A stretch of DNA of 64,000 nt from Eucalyptus grandis (lineage: Eukaryota; Streptophyta; Magnoliopsida; Myrtales; Myrtaceae), in the NCBI RefSeq assembly GCF_016545825.1, contig NC_052621.1, positions 23,276,940 to 23,340,939 on the forward strand, read 5' to 3'. The notes under the pieces are model-generated. The model ran no database searches and was not told where the DNA came from. It saw nothing but the letters and a program-made list of their open reading frames with translations. Below are positions 23,771-38,200 of this stretch, piece after piece. How positions within the stretch are numbered: the first letter of the stretch is position 1; every line of letters begins with the position of its first letter. The translations under genes and the position numbers were made by a program.

Positions 23771-26511
23771 CATCACCGAGCTAAAACTATTTAGCTAGTG
23801 AATTTCTCAAACTCAAACTTCACAGAAGCCATAGCAAAAATTACCAACATATAATTTCCAGATCAATGACAATCCATGCTTTAAAGTCAATTTGTCAGAA
23901 CTAATGAGGAATTATGAATGAATGAAACGAATTGAGCAAGAAATTAATGGCAGAAAAGTAAATTTAACATTGTGCATTTATGTGTTTTGGGGATATGCTT
24001 CATGAAGAAAGCTCGATAAAATAGTTTCACTATAGTCATTAAGAAAAGAATACAATTGTTGGAACACTCACACTTTATTGTTTGTCAATCCTGGACAACT
24101 CTCAAACTTACAAGGCTCAATCACAAAATATGAGTTTTCTGAAGCTTTCAACTCTCCCTGAGGACAGCTCTCAGAATTCTAGGTTTTTCACAAGTTCTAA
24201 TTTGAACGGGGCCGTCTCGGCACCTCGATTGCACTGGAAAGCGCCCTAGGTGTTGGATGTCGTCCGGGCACTTGGCCAATCTTGGTCAGGTGCCCTCTTG
24301 GTGTCTTGCTTCGTTCAGGTGCTAGGCGAGCCATCGATCGTTTACCATTGTCTCCATGTCCTTGCAAAGACTCCGATTGTCCCGATGATCACAAATTATG
24401 TTCTGAATCGAACAGGAAAGTTCGAGCCTTAATCAACTTGTGAGCCTATATTTGTTTTTTCGGTTTATCTTTCCTCCTATTAATAAAAATTCTTAGACTA
24501 TTGTCAATCAGTTTTGTTTCTAACACTGTCAAGGCCTTGCCAATGAATGCACTTCTAGATTTTCATTAGGGCAACTGAAATATGGCAATGTGATTTGAGT
24601 CTTAACAGATACCTGCTACAATATAAAACATGATGGGTCTAGACTCCCCGTAGTTTAGGAGCTTTGTTCGGTTTTTACCATGACCTTAGTTAAGCTAAAG
24701 TGAAGTCATATTTTGAATTTATAATCAGTGACGTTTGGTGAGAGTTAAGTGACTACAGAAGAAAGTTCGAATATCTTTGTGATAGGTTATCAGATGCAAG
24801 GATGCGAGCAAAGCTGAGGAATGAATTGGACAAATTAAAAGCAGAGTTGCATGTCTGAAAATATCGATGAAGCTTTTTATACGATCACCAAAGATGATTT
24901 ACAAATGGTCGGCCCACCTCGATGTTAGATTCGCAAGCATTCGGCTCTTTAAGAGCTTTTCCTTGTACGGTAGGTGGTGAAACTAGCAGCATTATCAGTA
25001 CTTTATCAGCATGATGGATCCAATGAGAATAGTGCGAGACTTGTACAATCGTCCAACCTGAAGATTGTTTGCAAGCGCCTGGCTCAGGAACAATGTAGAA
25101 AAGCAAATCCTTTTCTCTTCCCATCCCTTCAATTCCGCTTCAATTTAATCTCCAATCTCTGAAGTCATTTCGGGTTCCCGAGATCCACCGACGCCTTATC
25201 CAGGACTCGCGAATGCCAACCTGGGACCGATTGAGACGTTGTTCAATTATCTGGCAAGTCTGCCTATGTCTTGTACGGTCGTACTCATTTCATTTTGTTG
25301 AAGAAAAAATAGGAGACATGCCAAGAGTTTTTGCACATTATTTATGTATGAACCCAATTTAAATTGTCATAGCATTAGCACCATAGCAATCGGAAAGTTA
25401 TGCGCAGCGATCTTGCCTGATATAGGCTAATGTCTTGACGATCCTTGTACCTCTTTTTAGTTTAATGCAATCCTTAAATTTTTAGAAAACGACTCAATAA
25501 AATTTGGTAGAGTGTCTTCTTCATCGCTAAAGCTGACTTGTTGCATGGTCCTCTTCTTCTCTGAAATCATCATCGTTGACATCTTAACTTGACTCTCTAT
25601 CTAATCATCAAAAACTCTCTCTCTCTCTCTCTCTTCTCTCGTTAAACACCAATTAAGGTCTTGCGACCTCAACAGCACATGATTCAAATATGAAATTGCA
25701 ACTTTTGTATCCGAGACACGATATATGAAGAAATATATGATTAATCGAAGGACGCATTTACCCGATTTTTCATGATATAAGGATTACGTCCAAAGTGAGA
25801 GTTTATAAATCATATTATACAATGCGAAAAAGCTCTAAAGCTTGATGTGCAATTCCTCCATTTAAATAATGTATGGTTAACTTTAATAACTTGTAATAAA
25901 AATGTGGCTTGATTGAAAAAAGGAAATAGTTAAATTTGTGAAAATTGCCAAACAACTTTCGTACTAGTAAAATTGAACGCCCAGAAAACTGTCATAAGGA
26001 CTGTCAAGGCTTCCAACGTAAAGAGGAGATTTGCCTACCCGGATCGGTGAAATCTGTTTTGCGGTTCCAAATTGCTGGAAATCATCGCTTTATATTCCAT
26101 TTAGTGTTTCAACTATTTTCTCGTCTTTACAAAAATGAACAGATATGAAGAGACAATTACAGATTGTATAAACAAGCCAAAATGTCAGTTTTCGCAATCA
26201 GAGAAGATCCAACGCCGATGAAAACAATTATTTCCACATTTACGACCAGACAAATGATAGTCTGAAGGCCCTTTTTTTTCGTCGATTGCTTAAATTAAAA
26301 AACTTAAAAATCTACTATTTAATTTTCAGAAATAATGTAATGCCAACAAAAAATAAAAAAATATTAAAAATCTCCAATTGTTAATTAACCACAAATTAAT
26401 TTTTGAATCACAAAAAAATCTTAAAATAATATAACAAATTTACCTCAAATTGATATAAATTTTCTCGTAAACTCACCATATTAATTGACTTTAATACCAT
26501 CCAACATCTAA
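23771..26511. other. Gene-free stretch
   Basis: No gene supported. A short CT microsatellite lies at about 25613-25633. The frame at 24250-24432 and the sequence around it (24060-24430) look like a decayed retroelement or gene fragment, without recognisable domains. The remainder is AT-rich. Confidence 0.4.
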
Positions 26512-27333
26512 GGCCCCGTTTGTTTGCGTTTTCTTTTTTGTTTTTAAACGGTTTTCGTTTTTTTGTTAACAAAAAAGGAACAAAACGTTTGTGCGTTTCT
26601 GTTTTGTTCCTTTTGTTCTCAGGAACAAAAGAAAAAGAAACAAAACACAAATTTCATGTTTTCTTGCTTTTTAACACAAATCAAAACACTTTTTTTTTTT
26701 TTTTCTTTTATTTTCTTGTTCTTCTTTCATGGCCGAGGCCGCGTCGCGCGCCCACGGCCACGGCGACATCGCCGACGAGGGTTGGCGGCCTCACCACCAC
26801 GGCGAGGCTCGGCCCCGGCGAGGCCGACGCTCGCCGGCCCCCGGCGAGGCCGACGCTCGCCATAGCCGGGCGAGGCCGACCTCGCGTCGGCGGGCGAGCT
26901 CGGCCCGCCGGATCAAGGCGAGGCCGACCTCGCGTCGGCACTGGGCGAGCTCGATCTCGCCCGGATCCGGCCTCGAGCTCGCTCAGGCGGCGAGGCCGAG
27001 CTCGCCCGGCCGGCGAGCCTCGGCCTCGCTTTGGTGGTGGCCCGGCTGAGGCCGCGCCGCCCGCCGGGCGAGCTCGGCCCTCGCCCGCCGACCGGCCAAA
27101 AGAAGAAAAAAATGAAAAAGAAAAAAGAAAAAAAGGAAAAAAAGAAAAAAATAGAAAAAATAAAAGAAATAAAAAAAATTATCCAAATTTACCAAACATG
27201 TTTCGTTTATTTTTTATTCCCTAACAAGTTTTTCAAACACGTATTTTTATTAAAAATTGTTAGAACGTAAATACTTTTTCTATTTCATTCGTCCTCAACA
27301 ATTTTTAAACGTAAAACACAACCAAACGCGCCC
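26512..27333. mobile_element. PIF/Harbinger-like MITE with GC-rich core, 822 bp
   Basis: The left end is ggccccgtttgtttgcgttt and the right end, inverted, is gggcgcgtttggttgtgttt. A TAA duplication flanks them (26509-26511 and 27334-27336). Inside come a T/pyrimidine tract (26690-26730), a core of CG-rich words such as gcgaggccgacctcgcgtcg (26750-27090) and a purine tract (27095-27170). The frames through the core give Arg/Pro/Ala-rich peptides and are not genes. Confidence 0.87.
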
Positions 27334-27698
27334 TAACTCGATAATTTTACAATAAAATTTCACGGAATCAAACATAAGTAAATATATTATGATGAGTATA
27401 TTAAGTTAGGATTTTTTTAGTGACCTAAAAATTAATTCGAGAGAAATTCACGACAGATCTACAAATTTGAAGCTGAGCGTGGCGTGAGTCCTTAAAGAAA
27501 CTATGGCTCTCTATCGTTCCTTCTTCTTCGTTTCTACCAAGTGAAAAAGGGCATTTCAAAGCCTTTCCCAGTTTTTCAGATTGAGGAGGAGGAGGGGGAG
27601 ACGCGAGAGAAGCTGGCTACGCCGTGGAATTCCGAGGAAAGATAGATCCCGAGGAGGCGCGAGGATTACAGAGAGAGAGAGCAGGAAGAGAGGGAGAA

Positions 27699-30600
27699 AT
27701 GAGCTCGGATTCACTGTCCTCCTCCCACTCGCACGCCGGCATCGACGGCCACGTCTCCCAGCTGCTGCAGTGCAAGCCCTTGTCCGAACAGCAGGTGCCG
27801 CTTCTTCTACCTCGCTTCCAATCGATCATCCCCCGCTCCAATCTGGGATTTTGTAGGGGGAAGTGGAATTGGATCGGGGGTCCGCGGTCGAATCGAAGCT
27901 CTCGCGTCGTTGCGATGAGAAGTTTGCTTCTTTTGATCTGTTTTTCCTGTTTTCGCGTGTGGATTTGTGGAGTTGGTCGTAGCTTGGATTTTCTGCAATT
28001 GCATCTCCTTGGCGGATCTACGGTTAGGTCGTGTTAGCGAAGAAAAGGTTGTCTTTTTGGGTAGCATGAGCGAGGCCAATTCTTGGGTTGCCCTTTGATT
28101 CCGTCTTTATGATTTACCAGGGTAATGGGTTGATGTTGCGGCAGGTGTGGTGAGACTAGACTTCTGATGGTTTTCCTTTTTCTTGATGTGGGTGTTTTTT
28201 TCCTCTGGGTAATGCTGTGTGATGTGAATAGTAGTTCTTGTCATTGTCGAATGGTGTCGATCTGTGGTTGGAGGTCCTCCGTTAATTGGAAGATATCTTG
28301 ACGGAGCAATGCCTTGTCAGCGATGATATTGCGACGAAGTTGTGTTCCAGTGGACTTTTTCTGCTGTTGTAGCCTCTTAAGAGTCTCCCATTGCCTATCT
28401 TTGTTGTCATGGGATGTTATCATGGTGAGCAACACCTTGCCGCTAGTGATTTTAGCAGTTCTTTGGTGGACTAAATGTCTTATGTAGAGGGGCAGCCGTA
28501 AAGAGGTGAGGGCTGAGTGTTGTAGAGATTAGAGACTGCAAACAGCTTCTGCAATTCTCAAGTGTATAACTAAGTTGGGGCAAATGCCTTTAAACCAAAA
28601 AAAAAAAAAAAAAAAAACGCCGCTTATGTGTACATTGCTAAGAAGCATTTAGAAAAAATTGAAAGCATGATGAGGCTTTGAAGCTGCTCAATTAAGCAAT
28701 ACAAGGCTTGGGGGTCAACCTTAAATACTACCCTAGGTACAATAATTCAATTCTAGTTTCATAAACAATCACGCTGACTGTGAATTCACGAGTATACTGC
28801 TATGGAGCACTTTATCTTCGACTTCCGAGTAGCTTGACTCACTCAAGCCCTATACTGTCTTATTTTGCTGGCTTTCTCTCTTTCTGGTGTGTATATCGTG
28901 ATGAGTAGTCAAATGATTGCCTTTGACTTTTGACTGAGAATGACATTATTGATTGTGAAACAGGTTAGAGTGCTATGTGAGAAGGCTAAGGAGATCCTAA
29001 TGGAAGAAGATAATGTCCAGGTGTGTGTGGATATTATCACAAAACTTCCCATGCAGTGTGTGGAATCTTCCCATGCAGTGTACACTCTGAGTTGACTTTT
29101 CTTAATATTTTTTATGAGGTGCAACATATCTTGATTGTCTTTTCCCTCTAACTCTTGCATGCAGCCTGTAAAAAGCCCTGTCACAATATGTGGTGATATT
29201 CACGGACAATTCCATGATCTGGCTGAACTTTTCCGCATTGGAGGGAAGGTGAAATTATTTTCCTTAGGGTATCTTGTTCGAAGAGTTGACACCTTCTTGG
29301 TGTCTTATGATGAATTTATCTTTACATATGAAAAGAAGTGGAATCGACGGTTAATACTATTGCCCCAGTGGTTTTTTTGTTTTTCATAGAGAAGAATGGA
29401 TGTGCTTGTTTTAGTGAATATGCTTTTAGCAACTGATCTAAGAAAGAATAGTCGTAATGTAATTGATGCATTAAGATGTTTCGCATGCAGTCTAATACTG
29501 ACAATTTTATTTAAATGAAAATCACTCATGCTTGAAACTTGTGCTGTGTTTTGCATAGTTTAGATATATCATCCTCCTTATCATGATGAGCTTTCACATT
29601 GGTTATATGGTGCCTCAATCAAACTTCTTTTTTCTTTTCCCGGTCACACCAGATTGCAGAATGGTCGTTGGACCTTGTTTTGACATTTTCATGCTCTGAA
29701 TAGATATCTGCATGAGAATTGCCAAACCTTTGTTCTTTAATGCTATATATTGTTGACTAGCGTAACTTTTCTTTGTGTAGTTAACCTTCTTTTGTCGCAT
29801 AAAACCATTTGCTTCTTTGGTTACTTGTTTGTACTTTTTTATATCTAGTTATGCGAATATGGTCTAATTGGAGTTTATTGCTGTTGATATAGTGCCCAGA
29901 TACTAATTACTTGTTCATGGGAGATTATGTTGATCGAGGATATTATTCAGTTGAAACTGTTTCAGTAAGTATTTGTATTTCTTTCTTAAACTATTGATGT
30001 AATTGCTTTACTTTTTAGATGGGGAGTCTCATAACTAGTTTCACTATTGAATTCTCTTTGGAGCATTCTCTTTAGAGAATCACAGCATACTCTTAGTGCT
30101 GTTAGTGGGTAATGTATATTCATTTGTTTATAATCATATTGATTCGAGGAATATTTTCAGCTCTTGGTGGCACTGAAAGTGCGTCATCCTCAGCGGATTA
30201 CAATTCTTAGAGGAAACCATGAAAGTCGCCAGGTAGTCATTCTTCAAATTTAAGCGCTTTCAAGTTAATTAACGATGCTTTAGAGCATTTGGAGTCTTTT
30301 CTAGCTTCACAAATTAATCCTCCTCTGATTCTTTCTTATAAAGAGGTATCATCATTTTGGCCTCCTTGTTTACCTTCTCTGTGACATAAATTTGTCTCGT
30401 GTTCTTCAACCAATCTTTGATTGAGTCATTAGTTCTGATTTAATCTCATTGCATTTGGATTGCAGATAACTCAAGTTTATGGGTTTTATGATGAATGCCT
30501 GCGAAAGTGAGTTTCTTTCCATGTTCTTTTGGAAATTTTGTGCAGTACATTTTTGGATGTCTTTATTCTGATCATTTCTGTAAGACAGTTTCATTCTTCA

Positions 30601-32936
30601 TAGGCCATGCTTGTGTGCTATAAACTCACTTTGTTAAGACAGTCATGGGTTTGTTGCTGTTTTAGATTGCCAATATTTCTTATTATTTGATAGTAGGCCC
30701 TTGGCATTTGGTAGATTAGTAATGTCTTTCGTGATATATTTGGTCTTATTTCAGGCCATAAAACAACGAGTCTGTGTGAACTTCTTTGGAAGTTCCTTGA
30801 TGAATGGTTTCATGTGTTCACCGCATACATGAAAAGATGTTGTGAATGAGTACCATTTTAAGGGTTTGTACTTATTACTCAGTTATCTAGTCGGAGGTTT
30901 GGTGTTCCAGTGTGAAAATTTTTGCTTATATATTCGGTTGGTTTCAGGTTTTATTTGGATGGGTGAATTTAATATAGACACTCGGAGACTTTATCTTTTG
31001 GGTTCTCAGGAGGGTATATGCTTTATTGCTTTTGTGGTCAGATGTCGAGCTTTATTTTGAAACAAGTCAGCTGTCATCTCTCCTTAACATAATTGGAGAA
31101 TGTACTCCTTTTTCTCTATCTGCAGGTATGGTAATGCTAACGTTTGGAAGATATTCACTGATCTTTTTGACTATCTTCCATTGACGGCCCTGGTTAGTCT
31201 GAATATATCTTTTAGCAGATGTTATATTTTTACCACTTTCGTATTTGGAAATACATGGAAAAGTTGAGACTTGTAAACCTTTGAGCTATTTTTCTGGGCT
31301 GAGGGAGTTGAATTGAGCACAACTGTTGAAACTTTTCCTGTGAGGACAGGGATGCTGCCCTTTTGCCACGCCTCGTGTGTTTTCCTGATCATTAGGATGA
31401 TGCACTTACTATGACTGAACTGCATATCAGATGCATCGCCAATCTAATGGAGTGTCCGTTTGCATCTTTGGCAACATATGAAGTCTTCTTTTTCGTCACT
31501 TTGGATTGAAGTATTGCTCCTTTGACCCCACTCTCTCACCAAAAGCAGTGCATGTTTGCATAATTGTCTCAAATCGCAAGAGCTGTCATATCAGTCCTAG
31601 AGTTTTAGAATACCAAAAAGAAAAGGTGGTACAGAACCTTTTAGTAATTTTTCCTAGCTTTTGTTGTTCAACCCTGTGTCCATGAGGGGGAGCGCTCCTC
31701 ATGCAAAGTACTATAAGCATAAACAGAAAAGTGGTGTATTCTGTTCCAGAGCTACCTAGCAAAAGTGCTCAGTCCTGAAATTTAGGTTTTGATAAGCTGT
31801 TTGCCATCATATTTGATACTTAGGGTGTGTGGATTCATGAAAAATAATTTGAGGGAATGACTTTTCAAACCTCATTTGTTTGGTTTGCTAAAAGTGGATG
31901 ATCAACAGAAAAGCTTTTATGGTAAACTACCAGACTTAAAATAGAGGAAAATGATTTCTCCATCCTAAAAAGAAGAAATTGTTTTCCTAAGCTCCTTTAC
32001 TGTCAAGGAACCAATTATAATTATAATGGAGAGTAATTTTTGGAAGTAAGATCTAAGCTTGAAAAGTTATCTCACATCAAGTATACCACCAAACAATTGA
32101 AGTAAGCCATTTTCCTTATGAATACTTTTCACAGAAAACATTCTTCCATCAAGAATTTTTTTGTGAAAGAAACGCACCTTGAAAACCCTATTCTGGTGGT
32201 TAATTGTTTGGTGGTTAATTGTCTGGGACTTTGTTGTCTAATTTGCTGGGAGAAGTGAACTTTGTCCTTCTTCATTTGAAATAGCTGATACATTTGTCTT
32301 TTCCAAGAATTTTTCGGTAGACTTTAGCAGTTCACATGCTGAGTCTTTTGGATTTAGGGTGCGAGTGGTTCAGCTTTCCCAGGGGACTTTTGAGGCATTG
32401 GGCTTTCAGCATTTGGTCAAATGTTGAAACTAATTTTTTTCTTTCAAGACTACCCTTACCAATTCTTTCATTTTCTGATTGTCCCTCGTGACTGTTCAGC
32501 TTCTTTGAGCTAGGGCAGCAGCCAGTGAGGGCGGCTGGCGAGGCTAGATTGGGCCGGCGAGGGGCTGGCAAAGTTGTAGGATGCCCGCTTGGGTCGCGGG
32601 ACACCAGGTTACTGCCTAGGTGGCGACGCTTGAGGTTGCGTGACCCTCGCTGGGGGTCACACGACCTAGGGCGACGGTTGCTGGTGCTAGATCTGGGCTT
32701 GCCAGCAGCCATCGCCCTTCACTGGAGGGTTCTGATTTTTTTAATTAAAAAAAGAAAAATTAGACTCAAAAGCCCTTTGCAAAAAAATATTTGCCAAACA
32801 TTATTTAGGACAAAATAGCTTAGCAAAGGATTTTTTACTGAACGCAATTGCATTTCCTCAAGAAGATCAAAAGCATTTGCATATCCCGAAGGCTCATTTG
32901 CAAAGCCTAATCAAATGCACCCTTATTTGCCTTCTG

Positions 32937-32967
<31 letters not shown>

Positions 32968-33901
32968 GGCAAGATGGTTGAATCATCACTGATTTGAAAT
33001 TTTCTTGATCAGCCTCCCTGTCCCAAAATTTGGTTCTCATGTATCAAGTTTATAATTCTTTTCTTTTGTTTTATTTTGAAGGTTGAATCGGAAATTTTTT
33101 GTCTGCATGGTGGGTTGTCCCCATCTATCGAAACCCTTGATAATATACGTAATTTTGACCGTGTTCAAGAAGTTCCTCATGAGGGCCCTATGTGTGATCT
33201 CCTATGGTCTGACCCGGATGACCGCTGTGGTTGGGGTATTTCACCCAGAGGTGCTGGTTATACCTTCGGTCAGGTTTGTAGTATTTCATTTTTGCTATTT
33301 CTTCCTTTTTCCTACTTGTCATCGTCCACAACCAAAGTATTCAATTGAGAACCATAAATTTCGATGTTGTGTTGGATTGCTTTTGCAGGACATATCTGAG
33401 CAGTTTAACCATACAAATAATTTGAAGCTAATTGCTCGAGCTCATCAGTTGGTTATGGAAGGATATAACTGGGGTCATGTAATTACTTCCCTTCAAGCTG
33501 CAGATTTTTTTTTTTTTTCATTTAAATTTGTGATTATGACGCTTATGAAAAATAAATCATGTGATCTTGACAGGATCAAAAAGTCGTTACAATATTTAGT
33601 GCACCTAACTACTGTTATCGCTGTGGTAACATGGCGTCCATCCTGGAAGTTGATGACTGCAAAGGCCACACATTCATACAGGTCTCTCTCTCTCTCTCTC
33701 CCTCTCCCTCTCTCTCCCTCTCCATATGCGCACGCAAGCACTTACGTGCATGCATGCAGAAGCAAGGCGCAATGGCTATAGAGAGAATTTGACATGCATA
33801 CTTGAACTAATATAATGCACTTTTGAACTCTGCAGTTTGAGCCAGCTCCAAAGAGGGGAGAGCCAGATGTAACTCGCAGAATGCCAGATTATTTCCTTTG
33901 A
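27699..33901 (+). CDS. Protein phosphatase 2A catalytic subunit (PP2A-3/4 type), 11 exons
   Basis: Exons: 27699-27794, 28964-29020, 29165-29248, 29893-29964, 30161-30232, 30466-30506, 31126-31192, 33082-33273, 33389-33478, 33574-33681, 33836-33901. All introns are GT-AG and the joined frame encodes 314 aa, the standard length. This is the catalytic Ser/Thr phosphatase of the PP2A holoenzyme (with A and B subunits), acting in cytosol and nucleus. Metal and catalytic motifs are intact: [33 protein letters not shown], and RAHQLV at the distal metal ligand. The C-terminus RRMPDYFL keeps the terminal Leu that is carboxymethylated. [19 protein letters not shown] points to the Arabidopsis PP2A-3/PP2A-4 group. 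Intron 7 (1.9 kb) holds two MITEs. It is convergent with the PLAT/LH2 gene. Confidence 0.96.
28577..28618 (+). repeat. Long A-run in PP2A intron 1
   Basis: About 21 consecutive A residues after gcctttaaacc. It could be the tail of a decayed retroposon, but I cannot define a head or a target duplication. Confidence 0.4.
31823..32180. mobile_element. Possible Tourist-like MITE in PP2A intron 7, degenerate
   Basis: Left gggtgtgtggattcatgaaa and the inverted right end ggtgcgtttctttcacaaaa resemble each other. The left flank is TTA and the right flank TTG, so the target duplication is imperfect. The interior is AT-rich with internal inverted phrases such as gaaaatgatttctcc. Confidence 0.4.
32357..32922. 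mobile_element. PIF/Harbinger-like MITE in PP2A intron 7, 566 bp
   Basis: Left gggtgcgagtggttcagctt and inverted right gggtgcatttgattaggctt match. A TTA duplication lies at 32354-32356 and 32923-32925. Subterminal phrases (gggctttcagcatttgg) recall the 20842 element. It ends 159 bases before exon 8. Confidence 0.82.
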
Positions 33902-34465
33902 TGTAGCAGGCTTCAGGTAAGCATATCTTGTCGCGGGTGCATAGTTCCTTTCAAATGAGGTTGGGTAGGCCATTGAAGTTTCCAGAGCTGGAGCTTCTGG
34001 ATGATGGTGCCTACTGGGCTTGAGGCATCTAAAATGTTACTGGCGAGGCTTTGGGTTGAAAAGGAAGGGCAACCGTGCAGGAAATGGTGCAGCGACAACT
34101 TGTAATTGTTTGCCTTTTACCCTCTATTTTCTTAATTTTTGACATACTTGTTTTCTGGGAAGACTGGCTGCGAGATCAGGCTTGTAGAGGAAGACGGGTT
34201 TTCTTTTCTTCAAATGCGTGATTTTCTTTGCCTTCCTTGTCAGTTCTTTTGGCTTTAGTTTTGATGTACGAATGTTCTGGGCTTAATTGAATGGGCAATT
34301 AAATTTAGAGAAACATTCTGTTACAAAGAAACTCGTATGATCTATCAGCCAATGTGGATTTTGGTGGGGAACGATATTCTGATTTCGAATTTACAACAAT
34401 CGATGGATTCAGGTCTTTGCTGTGGCCAGGATCAAGAATGGTAGGTCGTTCCCCATTATTATGGA

Positions 34466-34497
<32 letters not shown>

Positions 34498-35207
34498 TGT
34501 GAATTTGCACTGAAGCGTGCAAGACTGTTCTTGCTAAGTGTTGTAAATTATGTCTAGGTGCTGAACCAGCTGAAAATGTATGTTGCGTGGTTCTTTACGT
34601 TTAAAGCCTTGTATTAATCATCGTCTGAACCATTCGACTGTCAACATCCCTTGAGCCTGTGCACACATTGACATCATACTAAAGCCACACGTGCAGGTCG
34701 ACTCCTGCAAAGGCATGAACCGTATCAAAGTAAGCATGCACTAGATTTTACCCGAGCCAATAAGCGTAAATATAATGCTAGCCAAAACCCAAAAAAGAAC
34801 GGGGAAAAACGCTGTATATGTAAGTGATTTTACCTGGCAATGATGAAACATGTCATTATATTGGCAAGAATCCTTTGGTATGATGCGGTTCAGTGGCAAT
34901 GTTGTACTACAACTTACGTCAACCAAAATAATAATCGCTGACCCAAATTAGCAAAATATAATACAAGCGAAAGTGTAACCCCTGGTGAACCATGTCATCA
35001 TATCACATCAGTTCAAATTTCCAATGGTAGTGAGGTATACAGTAAAATTTGCAATCCTACAACATAATGCATAAGCTGAACTGGGCCGCTGTTGGTTCAA
35101 CCGTGGTGTAAAATTCTTCTGAGTTTTAAATTCGAATGTTCCTTTGGGTTTGAGGCTTTACATACAATATAAAACACTATGAAAAAACGAGAAATAATTT
35201 CTGTCGT
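33902..35207. other. 3' ends of the convergent PP2A and PLAT/LH2 genes
   Basis: Holds the PP2A 3' UTR, a (CT)n run at about 34467-34495 and the 3' UTR of the opposite-strand gene. No further gene recognised. Confidence 0.5.
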
Positions 35208-38200
35208 TCAGTCGTCCCGCTTGAAAATAAATGTTATGGGCTTAAATGCGGCCAACACCACTGCAACTTTACATGCAATGAATCCAATCATCCCAACAAT
35301 GAGCTCTTCCGACGTTAATGCCACAGGAACCTCACCTGAGCTGTACTTGAGTACTCCGAAAAAAACAGTTGCTGCCAATGCCAGAGTTGTTATTGGACCC
35401 TTCAACCGACGAAACGCTTGATCAACAGAGTTCCTAGAGATTGTTGCGGGAGCAGGCAATTCGTCTACGGATCTTTGCAATATCAACAGATAGACAAATC
35501 CTCCAAGCCCACCAGTTAAGAATGCAAGAGCATCCTTCTCGCCGGCTGAGACAGACGCAACTGCTGTGCCGACAGAGACCAGCATGGCATCGTAGAGTAA
35601 CAAGGAAAGCTTCAGATCTGCATATTCCTGCATGCTTTCCTCACTAGACATTTTAGGACTAGGAGAAGTTGATTCCCGCATGCTATTGCTCAACAAGGTG
35701 TGTGAATCTCCAGACAATTCCTTGACAAGGGAAGGTCTAAGTTCAATCATGGAACTATCACTTCCCTCCCCAATTAAAATATCGTCAGCTTCAAAATCAT
35801 ACTGGTAACCCCCATACTGTATTTCTTTTGCAGTGTGCTCCTCCAGTGATGGTTGGCGGGCATGAATAACAGAGAGAGTGACATAACCTAATCTCCATTG
35901 GCCTGATCTTCATAATGAAAAAGAGAAAGTTAAGATTGACAACAAGATCATAAAAAAGATAAAAAGCTAATGCTGTATGACTTACTGCATTTTTGACCAA
36001 TGGGAAGACATTCCTTGCAAAATCATTAAATCACTGGTGGAGTTCGACAATCATAACAACATAGTGCATCAAATGACTAGCTGGTGACGTTTACTAATGA
36101 AAAGTTGACATGCTGAATGACCACTCAAAACTAAATTGTCCAGATCTACTTGCATATATAACTGTAGACCTATGATAGTTCTCCCTCATTGAAACTGTCA
36201 CAATGGATAACCTATGGAACTGACTATATATACATATGTAAGAATGTAATGTCCTTTCATCAATGTACAGCAATTCCACAGTAGGCAAACCTGATTCAAG
36301 ACTAATCCAGAGAGCTTGAGGTCCTCCAAGCTTGGGTCCTTTAAAAGTGAATTCATCAACAGAAGCTCTTTGAAAATGAAGAATGTTATGATCAACTTCT
36401 TCCTGCCGTTCCACTGAAAACTCAGTCAATGGAGTTGCAGATAGCCTTTGTAATAGCGAATGTCCATGTTCATCAATCAAGCAGAGCAGAATTCCAGCAT
36501 TGACATCAGTTAACCCTGAACCATACATCCTACTTGTATGTAGCTTAATCTTGTACAAGGATTGAGAATTGCCAACATCGCCTAACAACATTTTCTCTTC
36601 TTCTGAGTGTCCTGAGCAGAACTTAATCTCTGTGGTTGGAAAAAGACGGGACGGTTTTGCATAGTCCTGAAAATCTAAATGTAGAATATGTTCCACAAGA
36701 AAGAGGTAAGCATATGACCAAGAAAAACAGAAAAGAAGCGATTAGATTATCCAAAAATTTATATAACTGTTATTCCAAACTGCAAATAAGATAGCACCTA
36801 ACCAAGAGAAAAGAGAAATGGTTAGAAATGACAAAGGAAAAATTAAACATGTGACACTGTTATGATCTAGTACACAGGATCCTTTTGCAGTTTTGGCTTC
36901 AAAAATTGGAAAGCATCAGGCAACAATGTCCTACTTTCCATGAAGGACTGCCACTGCCTAAGGAACAAAAATAGAAACGTAAGTGGGAGCTAGTTGGGCC
37001 TACTTCTCAGCACCACTTGCTAACCAGTATATTAATTAAGTTCAAATCTGCTGACAAAGGGAAATGTCATCCCTAAAAACTTTAAAAGTAATATATCCAC
37101 GAAGACTATTGATTAAAAGTTTGAAGGGCCGCTTGATACAGAGGTCTCATATTGAGTTTTTGACTGCAAAAGTCAGATAAGGCTACAACCACGAAGAAAT
37201 GTGCACAGTGCTTCTAGGCTTCTAATATTGGCTTTGCATTCTATTTATTTTTTCCAGACGACACTGAGGGGAGATGTTGAAGACAGACCAATTTGCACAG
37301 ATGAAGGCCGCTCACTTCCTGATATTTGCCACTTTTTGAAGAGGGTGTGCCAATTGTTTAAAACATTTATTATTGTCAAGGGTGAAGAAAGAGCCACAAA
37401 GGGTGTGGAAGTAGGGGTTCCTAGGGAAAAAACCAGCTGGCCTGCCTCATCCAGCAATGCAATAATACACCTCATGGAAACACTTATGCCATTTCAAAGA
37501 TAATTGAAGCACCATTCATGCCACATATGGAAACATAACTGCAGGAAGAAGGCAATTGAAGCAATCCCGGTGTAGCATTCGAAATTCTATACTATGAAAA
37601 ATGCAGCCAAACCTAAGGAAACTTGTAACTGAATTCCACATCAGAGCCAACTGAACAAGCTACAAAAAATTCTTCACACTGTAAAAGCAGGACATTTTAT
37701 AGAAATTTGCCAAAGAGCAATGCTACACTTATTAACACTGGTGTATAAAATTGGTCCACTAAAAGATGGGTTAGATAGAGAGTAGCCCTTTAAAAACTGG
37801 GCCATATTCAAGAACAATAACAGTACGAGACATCGCAATTTAGTAAACCAGTCTTATAAGTGTAGCCATTTCCCTTTACCAAACTAATTTACACCGAGTC
37901 CTCGGATTTTCCCAGAATGGAAAATGGCTCTATTCAACTAGTGCAGCAACAGAAGACAACAGCCAAATCTCAAAAAAAAAAAAAAATCTATTTTTACAAT
38001 CTTTTCACTTCGATTCCAAACAAGTCAAGAAAGCGAATAGCCGCGGCCATTAATGGCGGGAAAAAAAAGAAAAAAAGATTCGACCGCAAAGAACATGAAC
38101 CGGGGAACCTCCAAACCCAAGATTCAGACTAGAAAACTATCACCAAGCACGACACATGGTCGAACCCGAAAGAACCACGCGGTCGAGCGAATCGAAACCG

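Noticed and set aside
37201..37503. A 100-codon frame inside intron 1 of the PLAT/LH2 gene
   Set aside because: No recognised domain and no splice context. The intron is otherwise ordinary AT-rich sequence.
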